From the NCBI GenBank assembly GCA_947501805.1, contig CANMXJ010000001.1, positions 372,001 through 436,000 on the forward strand: a stretch of 64,000 bases of DNA. The letters are read 5' to 3'. Position numbers and translations under genes: made by a program. Shown piece by piece: positions 54,805-61,999 of this stretch (its first letter is position 1; each line of letters begins with the position of its first letter). The DNA comes from an uncultured Sulfitobacter sp. Lineage in GTDB: Bacteria > Pseudomonadota > Alphaproteobacteria > Rhodobacterales > Rhodobacteraceae. A model generated the notes under the pieces. It was given only the letters and a program-made list of their open reading frames with translations. It was not told the DNA's origin and ran no database searches.

Positions 54805-55745
54805 ACCGCAACTCCGGTCTCGGGGTGCCGCGCGATCACGTCCCAAACAATCCCCTGCATCAGCAATGCCACCTCTGGTGACGGCGCGACTGCAGGCGTA
54901 CCATCAGCACGCATCAAGGCGTAAGGCAGACCAACAGGCGTGCGGTGGTAAAGCACCGCGTAATGCGTCAAGGCGACAAGATAGGCACCAAGATCATTGA
55001 AGTGGATTGTATCGGGCGATCCGTCTTCACGCAGCCCCATCAGATCATCCACACTACTGATTTCGCCAACCCCGCCACGTTCTAGAACCGCACGGACAAA
55101 GGCCGCCTTGACCTGACCTGCGGGGATCAGATGGATCGGCGCGCGGCCATTGGCAAGCGCGGGGTATTTCACCTTGTCCTGCCAGAACGCCTGCAAATCG
55201 TGATCAATACGCTTAAGCCAGCCTTTGTCATCATCAGTATGGTGCCACGTTTCATAGAGGTAAATCCGCACATCCGGATTGGCGTCCCACGCAAGCCCGG
55301 CCCAACGTGCCAAATAGTCAGCACTGTCATGATAACGGATGGCATCGGCAATCTCGACCATCTCCGTAAGGACAACCGCATCATACTCACCCGACCCCAG
55401 TGCCTCTTTTGCGGGGCGAAAATGCGGATGGTCGTTTTCCTGTTCAAAACCGTTTACCGGCAAATCAGGTTCCCAATGCTCCTTGAGCGAAGTGCCCCAT
55501 CCAAGCTGGCTGTGATAGCCATGCCCCTCTCCGGCCAGTTGCGCCACCATCGCAGGCATATCGCGCCCGACCAGTGAATGACCCAGATGAAAGACATTTT
55601 GCCCGCCTTCCGGCTTGGGTAACGGACGGGCATAAAGCGTCTCGGCCGCGTTGATACCGTGCTGGCGCTGCGCAAAAAAATAGGCACCAAATGCGCCTGT
55701 AATCCCCAAAACAGCAAGGGCTGCGCGACGTGTAAAGGCTGGCAT
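54801..55745 (-). CDS. SGNH-hydrolase-like protein with Tat-like leader
   Basis: A 314-residue protein with leader MPAFTRRAALAVLGITGAFG, containing a twin Arg before a hydrophobic stretch (Tat-like or membrane anchor). The body shows the same blocks as the N-terminal half of the next gene: LGHSLVGRDMP (Ser57), LGWGTSLKEHW, YLYETWHHTDDD, IHLIPAGQVKAAF and DTIHFNDLGAYLVALTHYAV (Asp245/His248). The two genes are therefore paralogues in tandem. Plausible roles are (de)acylation of a glycan or lipid; no substrate is proven. The start is set by the leader; a longer frame would overlap the PPTase gene. Confidence 0.78.
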   Translation of the reverse strand: MPAFTRRAALAVLGITGAFGAYFFAQRQHGINAAETLYARPLPKPEGGQNVFHLGHSLVGRDMPAMVAQLAGEGHGYHSQLGWGTSLKEHWEPDLPVNGFEQENDHPHFRPAKEALGSGEYDAVVLTEMVEIADAIRYHDSADYLARWAGLAWDANPDVRIYLYETWHHTDDDKGWLKRIDHDLQAFWQDKVKYPALANGRAPIHLIPAGQVKAAFVRAVLERGGVGEISSVDDLMGLREDGSPDTIHFNDLGAYLVALTHYAVLYHRTPVGLPYALMRADGTPAVAPSPEVALLMQGIVWDVIARHPETGVAV

Positions 55746-55767
55746 CAGATCAGGCTCCTTTGACCCC

Positions 55768-56445
55768 TTATCTAATAGCGGTATGGACGGCCGTGACAAG
55801 GTGATCTGCAACCCCGTCAAAACGCCCAGCCATGCAGTCGCCGATGGCAAATGCCCCTGCCGGTTTGAGAAAGGTTGCCACGAAACTTTGTCGGGAAAAG
55901 TCGAACTCTATGTCTATGTGATCAAAGCCGAATAGCAGGCCGGTGAGCGGGTATTGGGCTTTGTAGACGGCCTCTTTGGCGGAAAAGACCAGCTTGGCAA
56001 GGCGCAAGTGATCTGGTCCGGCGATACGTTCCAGTTCGTCATCTGAGCAGATAGTCGACAGCAAACCTTGGGCAAGATCGGTGTTTTCTTCGATATCCAG
56101 CCCAAGGCTCACATTTGTGTCCGTCACCACCGCTGCACAAAGCTGCGCTGTATGCGAGATACTTCCGTGGATTTGCGCAGGCCAGACCGGTGCACGATCC
56201 GGCGCGGCAGGTATCGCCGTGGCTTTATATCCAAGTTGCGCAAGTCCGATCCGTGCAGCGGCCCGTCCAGCAGCAAATTCGTTCTTGCGCGTCGGAAAAG
56301 CGCGGCTCAGATGGGCGGCCTCCTGTCCCAAAGGCGCAGGTTGCTTTTGGCGCAGGTCGGTCACGCCAACCGCAACAGGTACATCATAGAGGCTGGCAAT
56401 GATTGCCTGCACCTGCGCGCATAAATCAGGGCTTCGCATTCGCAT
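55768..56445 (-). CDS. 4'-Phosphopantetheinyl transferase (EntD/Sfp-like)
   Basis: A 225-residue PPTase that converts apo carrier domains to holo form by adding phosphopantetheine from CoA. It has the EntD-type motifs RKNEFAAGRAAARIGLAQLG, IHGSISHTAQLCAAVV, LGLDIEENTDLA (Mg-binding Asp/Glu) and LVFSAKEAVYKAQYPLTG (W/F-x-x-KE-A-x-x-K). It shares one base with the NRPS stop (TAATG, 56,443-56,447), and is thus dedicated to the carrier domains of the NRPS and PKS of this operon. Confidence 0.93.
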   Translation of the reverse strand: MRMRSPDLCAQVQAIIASLYDVPVAVGVTDLRQKQPAPLGQEAAHLSRAFPTRKNEFAAGRAAARIGLAQLGYKATAIPAAPDRAPVWPAQIHGSISHTAQLCAAVVTDTNVSLGLDIEENTDLAQGLLSTICSDDELERIAGPDHLRLAKLVFSAKEAVYKAQYPLTGLLFGFDHIDIEFDFSRQSFVATFLKPAGAFAIGDCMAGRFDGVADHLVTAVHTAIR

Positions 56446-59400
56446 TATGCGCCCGCCTTGCTGCGGCCTGCCCGCATGGCACGGCGCTTGGAAATGGTTT
56501 CTGTCTTGGCAGGTTCCGGTTGGGTCTCTGCCAGTTTAGGCGCAGCCCCTGTCCCTTTGTCAATATGTCCGGCCAACCCGTCCAACGTCGGAAAGCGGAA
56601 GATATCCGTGATCGACAATGTGCCCAGTCCCAACGCCGCTTTGATGTCGCGGTGTGCCTGTACGGCCAACAGGGAATGCCCCCCCAGTCCAAAGAAATTG
56701 TCATCGCCGCGTATGTCGGAGATCCCCAATAGGGCCGACCAGACTTTCGCGATCTCTGCCTGCGTCCCGCTCTCCACAGCAGGAGCTGCCTCGCGCGGTT
56801 GACTGCGGCGTTTCGGAATCGGGAGCGCCTTGCGGTCGATCTTTTTGTTCGGGGTCAGTGGCATCTTATCAAGCGTCATGATGAAACTTGGCACCATGAT
56901 ATCGGGCAGGACATCGGCCAATGCGGCACGTGTTTTCTCCTGATCAAGCGCCGGGTGCGCTGTGACGTATCCGACCAGATGCGTGCTCCCTGATGCCTCG
57001 ATCGTGCTGACAACCGCCTGACTGACACCGGGCAGCGCGGCCATGCGCGCTTCGATTTCGCCAAGTTCGATCCGGTGACCGCGTATTTTGACCTGCGCAT
57101 CCGCGCGGCCTGCAAAATGCAGCGTTCCGCTGGCATCCCAGCGGGCCAGATCGCCGGTTTGATAGAGTTTGCCCGCACCAAAAGGATTGTCGACAAAGCG
57201 TTCAGCAGTGAGTTTCCCCCGCTGCCAGTAACCCTGCGTGACCCCGTCACCGCCAATCCACATTTCACCCTCAACACCAATAGGTTGCGGGTGCATCTTA
57301 TCATTCAAGATGAAGATCTGTGTGTTGGCAATCGGTGTCCCCACAGGTGCAGTGCTGTCGGTGCTGTCTTTGATCTTTTGCATCGTGGACCAGATGGTTG
57401 TTTCGGTCGGTCCGTACATGTTCTGCAAGGATGCCTGCGTGGCCGACCTGAGGCTTGCGACGAGCGTACCTGGCAACGCTTCGCCCCCCACCATCAGGTG
57501 CTTTACGCGCCCCAGCGCCATACGCGCCTCGTCGTTCACCACCAGCATTTGCGCCATCGACGGAGTGCATTGCAGGTGGGTGACGCCATGGCGCACAATC
57601 TGCGCCGCAAGCGAAAAGTCGTCTGGCGCGAGGGCCGCCCCTTCGTTGGAAATCCTAAGCACCTCGGCAAGCGGCTTCAGCCCCTCCATCACAAGTTCGG
57701 GCTGGATGCCGTAGTCGATCAGACAGGCAACTTCATCCACACCGATCTGCTTGAGCTGCTCCACACGGGCCACACCATCCGCCACTGTTCCAAACAGGCC
57801 GCTCTCGTTGAAATACCGCTGGAAAGCGAATTCGAGAATTGCGTCAAGTTCTTCCTCGCTCACCCCTTCAAGGTTCAGATCAAAGGCATTTGTTGTGCCT
57901 TCCGGACGCTTGAAGGCAGGAAACGCCCAGGCGTATTGTTTGATCAACGCAGCGGCCGATCGCAAATAGTCCTTCATCGGACCACGTGCGATGTCCTCGG
58001 CCTGCTCCCGCGTGTCAGCCAGATAACTGTGCAACATCAAAGTGACAGTAAAATCAGCTGGATCATGGCCTGCATCGCGCAGGGCTTGGTGATAGATCCT
58101 GATCTTGCCACCGACTTCCTCAATGGATTGCCCCAAGAGGTGTGTCAGCACATTTGCGCCGATCTCGCCCGCTTCTTTCCACGTCTGCGGGTTGCCTGCG
58201 GTTGTCACCCAAACGGGCAGTTCTTTGGACACGGGGCGCGGTTGCGTGATCACAGCGTGCAAGGTGCCGTCCTGCTTGGGGAATTCCACAGGTTCGCCGC
58301 GCCACATCTGGCGCAACTGTTCAATCGCCGCATACATCGCAGGTTTGTTGGCCGGGGGTGTGTTTTCGGGGCGCAACACAAAATCGTCAGGCTGCCAGCC
58401 GCTTGCAATCGCAAGACCAACACGTCCGTTGGTCAGGTTGTCAATGACCGCCCACTCCTCGGCGATACGCGCGGGATGATGCAAGGGCGCGACACAGGAG
58501 CCAGCGCGCACCGCAAGGTTTCGAGTGACCGCAGCGACAGCGGCACCTGTGACAGAGGGGTTCGGATAGGGACCACCAAAGGCATGGAAATGGCGTTCGG
58601 GTGTCCATACGGCATTAAAACCGTTGGCATCCGCAAATTTGGCACCTTCCAGCAAGAGCTCGTATTTCTTGGGGCCGATGCCATCATCATTCCCCCAATA
58701 CATCAGGTTGAAATCCATTTTGCGGTCCGACACGGCAATGGGACCATTAGAGACCATTGTGCGGGTTTCATCCCCCGCCAGCACCAGCTTGAACCCGCGC
58801 GCAAGGGTCCAGAACAATTCCAGTACAGAAATGTCAAAACTCAGAGACGTAACAGCAAGCCACACCGCCCCCGCAGCATGATCAATCCGGTCATCCATGC
58901 CAGCAAAGAAATTCGCAACATTGCCATGGCTGACCATCACGCCTTTTGGGGTGCCCGTCGAACCGGAGGTGTAAATCAGATACGCCAGATCATCGGGCGT
59001 GGCCGTGGCGACCGGGTTGTCCGTATCAGCTTGCGCAAGACGCGGATCATCGTCAATTCTGATGATCTTGGCTGTATGATGTGGCAATTGCGCCGCTAAT
59101 GCGGCTTCCGTCACGATCAAAGGGGCCGCGCTATCGCTGATGTAATGCGCGATGCGCTCTGCAGGATATGCGGGATCAAGCGGCACATATGCGCCACCTG
59201 CCTTAAGGATGCCAAGCGCACCAACCAGCAGATCAAGACTGCGCGTGGTATAAAGGCCGATGGGGGTGCCGGGCGTGGCACCGGCCGCACGCAGGACATG
59301 GGCAAGCTGGTTTGCACGCTGGTTGAGGCTGGCATAGGTGAGCGTCTCACCTTCGAAAGTAACGGCCTCGGCGTCAGGTGTTTGCGCAACTTGCGCTTCT

Positions 59401-60995
59401 AACGCCGCGTGAATGGTGGTGCGGTCATAATCGCGTGCCGTGGCGTTCCAGTCAGACAGCAATAGCTGCTCTTCACTCTGCGGCAGGGCAAAAACCGCAT
59501 CACAAGTTTCGACTGTCGCAATCTTGTTCAGGGCGTTCTCAATCCGGGCTGCAATCAGCTGTGCGCCATCCTCGCTTAGCCGATTTGCGTCGAATACCAG
59601 CTTGGCCTCGCTGCCAAGACAAACTGTCAGCGCCGCGCCCTCAACCGGGTCATCCGTCAGCGACAGCCCGACTTCAGGCGTCAAATCATCTGCCAATGCC
59701 GGATCACGCAACGGCAGGTCACGGGCGAACCCTACCGCGCCTTCAATCTGCGTTAACTGATCACCAATCCTCTCGATTATGACCGTCATGGAGGTACTCG
59801 CGCAGGTTTCAGCCTGCACCGGCAGCCAATTTGCCGCGAAAGGATGGGATGTAGCGGCCTGCATGGCCACCGCTCCAGCTTCGACACCCGCACTTTGAAA
59901 CAGGGCAAGCACAGCAGCCGTGATCCCCGCCGCCTCGGACAAACCCGAGGGCACATGAAGAGGATGGACCTGCATATCAGGTTCACCTTTTGCCGACGTG
60001 ATCACCCCCACATGGATCAAAGCCGATGATGAAAGCCGTTGTTGCCAACGGCCTTCGTCTTTGACCTCAAAACCCGCAATCGCGGCTTTGCTTACAACCG
60101 CGCCTGCCGAAAACACTTTTGTCGGATCAACCGCAACACCGTGCAAATCAGTCAACCCTGTCAACGTAACAGGGGTTGTCGAAGTGGCGATTGTGACAGT
60201 GTCAGATGTCACCGACACTACGGTGCCCGCTTCCCCTGCCCCTTCAGATGCGAGGATCAGGGAACCAATGCGCAAGAACGTGTCATTTACTAATATCTTG
60301 GCAGTGGTCAGCGGGTTCCAGTAGCTGCCGAAATCCAGTCCCCGCACCAAGGCATCCAATTTCGCCGCAGGCAAGCTGAAATCAAGGACACCCATATTGT
60401 CAGGCCGCTGGTCACGGGCAAAGTAACTGCGTTGGCTAATATCCTGCGGAGTGCGTTCAAGCGCGTCAGCTTCAAGCTGGGCTAACACATCGGCAAAACT
60501 CTCCATGCCTGCTGCATAGCACTTAGAATTGAGGCTGAAGGCAGTCTCGTCCGGTGCAATCTCGACGCTGCGTTGCGCCAGTAAATCACCTTCATCAACG
60601 CCGCCTTCGATCATGTGCCAACTAACACCATGGCTCCGTTCACCGTTGATAATCGCCCAGGCTGGCGTATTCAGCCCCGCATAACGCGGCAAAGGTCCGT
60701 CGTGAAAGTTGATCGCACCCTTGCTCGGCAAGGCCAGTACCGACGCGGGTATCATCCGCAGGTTTGCGATGCTTAGCAACCAATCAGCCTGCACCTCTAC
60801 TTCGATCAATTGAGGCGCTTTTTCATAGACTTGAATGCTCTTCCCACGCGCCCAATCCTGCACTCCCTCATCTTGCGAAACCACGGCGGCAAGGCGATGC
60901 CCTCCGGCCAAAATCACATCACCACAAGCAATGGTAAGGCTTTCGTCCCCCATCAGGATGGCGCTGAAACCTTGTGGGCTGAACGTGGCGGTCAT
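56445..60995 (-). CDS. NRPS: formyltransferase - partial condensation - adenylation split by luciferase-like monooxygenase - PCP
   Basis: A 1516-residue synthetase. Residues 1-250 form a formyltransferase domain with catalytic Asn96, His98 (INFHDGPLPRYAGLN) and Asp134 (GGVDEGD). Residues 330-510 resemble the tail of a condensation domain, without HHxxxDG. The adenylation domain runs from LTYASLNQRANQLA (A1) to NKKIDRKALP (A10) but is interrupted after A4 (SFDISVLELFW) by a complete luciferase-like FMN monooxygenase (about 752-1118; NAVWTPERHFHAFGG, GLAIASGWQPDDF), the MupA/Atu3671 type. A5 NMYGPTETT resumes at 1192. The PCP serine is Ser1441 (FGLGGHSLL). Stop and start overlaps link it to the GT2 and PPTase genes. 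Confidence 0.93.
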   Translation of the reverse strand: MTATFSPQGFSAILMGDESLTIACGDVILAGGHRLAAVVSQDEGVQDWARGKSIQVYEKAPQLIEVEVQADWLLSIANLRMIPASVLALPSKGAINFHDGPLPRYAGLNTPAWAIINGERSHGVSWHMIEGGVDEGDLLAQRSVEIAPDETAFSLNSKCYAAGMESFADVLAQLEADALERTPQDISQRSYFARDQRPDNMGVLDFSLPAAKLDALVRGLDFGSYWNPLTTAKILVNDTFLRIGSLILASEGAGEAGTVVSVTSDTVTIATSTTPVTLTGLTDLHGVAVDPTKVFSAGAVVSKAAIAGFEVKDEGRWQQRLSSSALIHVGVITSAKGEPDMQVHPLHVPSGLSEAAGITAAVLALFQSAGVEAGAVAMQAATSHPFAANWLPVQAETCASTSMTVIIERIGDQLTQIEGAVGFARDLPLRDPALADDLTPEVGLSLTDDPVEGAALTVCLGSEAKLVFDANRLSEDGAQLIAARIENALNKIATVETCDAVFALPQSEEQLLLSDWNATARDYDRTTIHAALEAQVAQTPDAEAVTFEGETLTYASLNQRANQLAHVLRAAGATPGTPIGLYTTRSLDLLVGALGILKAGGAYVPLDPAYPAERIAHYISDSAAPLIVTEAALAAQLPHHTAKIIRIDDDPRLAQADTDNPVATATPDDLAYLIYTSGSTGTPKGVMVSHGNVANFFAGMDDRIDHAAGAVWLAVTSLSFDISVLELFWTLARGFKLVLAGDETRTMVSNGPIAVSDRKMDFNLMYWGNDDGIGPKKYELLLEGAKFADANGFNAVWTPERHFHAFGGPYPNPSVTGAAVAAVTRNLAVRAGSCVAPLHHPARIAEEWAVIDNLTNGRVGLAIASGWQPDDFVLRPENTPPANKPAMYAAIEQLRQMWRGEPVEFPKQDGTLHAVITQPRPVSKELPVWVTTAGNPQTWKEAGEIGANVLTHLLGQSIEEVGGKIRIYHQALRDAGHDPADFTVTLMLHSYLADTREQAEDIARGPMKDYLRSAAALIKQYAWAFPAFKRPEGTTNAFDLNLEGVSEEELDAILEFAFQRYFNESGLFGTVADGVARVEQLKQIGVDEVACLIDYGIQPELVMEGLKPLAEVLRISNEGAALAPDDFSLAAQIVRHGVTHLQCTPSMAQMLVVNDEARMALGRVKHLMVGGEALPGTLVASLRSATQASLQNMYGPTETTIWSTMQKIKDSTDSTAPVGTPIANTQIFILNDKMHPQPIGVEGEMWIGGDGVTQGYWQRGKLTAERFVDNPFGAGKLYQTGDLARWDASGTLHFAGRADAQVKIRGHRIELGEIEARMAALPGVSQAVVSTIEASGSTHLVGYVTAHPALDQEKTRAALADVLPDIMVPSFIMTLDKMPLTPNKKIDRKALPIPKRRSQPREAAPAVESGTQAEIAKVWSALLGISDIRGDDNFFGLGGHSLLAVQAHRDIKAALGLGTLSITDIFRFPTLDGLAGHIDKGTGAAPKLAETQPEPAKTETISKRRAMRAGRSKAGA

Positions 60996-61999
60996 AGTTT
61001 TTCCTCCGTTACGGGGCGGCGGGTTGTTGCGCTTGCGCGGGCTGTCGGCAAGCCCAAGCCAAATCGCAGGAGATCTGTGTAAAAGCCTGCCGGATCTTGG
61101 CGTGGTTTGCCATTAATCGCGCACCGCAGCGTGTGAATGGTGCCGCCTGCAAGTTTGGCAAGCAATGCGCAGGCTGCATAGATTCGCCCGTGGTTCTTGA
61201 CGAAATAGTGACGGCGCGAGGCAAACCAATAGGCTGGCATGCGTTGCCATTCCTTCATACCGGTCGAAACTGAACCGATATGTACAACACCCGCGCTTGG
61301 CAAATACCAACATTCCCAGCCTGCTTTGGCTGCGCGCTTGATCAGGTCCGTTTCCTCAAAATAGAGAAAGAAAGTTTCGTCAAAATAGCCAATTTCATTG
61401 AGCATCTCGGCACGCACCAGCACGCTGGCCCCTGCCACCCAATCCACCTTGCTGGCGGTTGTTGGCAAAGCGGGTGCGACAACCGAACCTTTGAGCAATC
61501 GGGTAACAGGACCAAGGCGTGCTGCCCCTTCGAACTCCCCCGCGATGGAGGGAAACCGAAATGCTGTGGTGTGCGGTTCACCGTCCTCACCGCGCACGTG
61601 GCTGCCGACCAGGCCCGCTTTGGGCGTGGTTTCAAGGTGGTGTACCAAGGCAGGTAAACAACCCGGGTCGGGAAAGGCATCCGAGTTGAGGATGTAGAAA
61701 TACGCGGGCGTGCTGCCGTCGGACATACCGGCATGCAGTCCGATGTTGTTACCGGCACCAAAGCCACCATTGACCTCGGACAGGATCAAACGCACGCGAC
61801 GGTCTTTGTCCCAGCCCCGTTCGGCAATGGTCGTGGCCAGAACCTCTGCCGAGCCATCCCCGGAGGCATTGTCCACGATAACCAGTTCTGCACTGTCCGG
61901 CATGTCTGCCAAGGCGGCTTCAGCTGCACGCAGCGTCATTTGCGCCGTGCGGTAATTCAGCAAAATCACCAAAACACGGGGGCTGTTATCCTGTCTCAT
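60992..61999 (-). CDS. GT2-family glycosyltransferase (rhamnosyltransferase/WbbL-like)
   Basis: A 335-residue GT-A transferase. It begins RVLVILLNYRTAQMTLRAAE, then LVIVDNASGDGSAEVLATTI, NGGFGAGNNIGLHAG, YFYILNSDAFPDPGCLPALV (DxD-like NSD) and VAGASVLVRAEMLNEIGYFD plus FFLYFEETDLIKRAAKAGWE, the pattern of dTDP-rhamnosyl and related transferases. It overlaps the PKS stop (ATGA, 61,996-61,999) and its own stop overlaps the NRPS start (60,992-60,995), so it is translated between the two assembly-line genes. This strongly suggests that it glycosylates their product or an intermediate. Confidence 0.9.
   Translation of the reverse strand: MRQDNSPRVLVILLNYRTAQMTLRAAEAALADMPDSAELVIVDNASGDGSAEVLATTIAERGWDKDRRVRLILSEVNGGFGAGNNIGLHAGMSDGSTPAYFYILNSDAFPDPGCLPALVHHLETTPKAGLVGSHVRGEDGEPHTTAFRFPSIAGEFEGAARLGPVTRLLKGSVVAPALPTTASKVDWVAGASVLVRAEMLNEIGYFDETFFLYFEETDLIKRAAKAGWECWYLPSAGVVHIGSVSTGMKEWQRMPAYWFASRRHYFVKNHGRIYAACALLAKLAGGTIHTLRCAINGKPRQDPAGFYTDLLRFGLGLPTARASATTRRPVTEEKL

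Noticed and set aside
57075..59099. A 674-codon plus-strand frame opposite the NRPS gene
   Set aside because: The minus-strand frame carries all NRPS motifs; the plus-strand product has no recognisable domain and an atypical His/Arg/Cys-rich composition.
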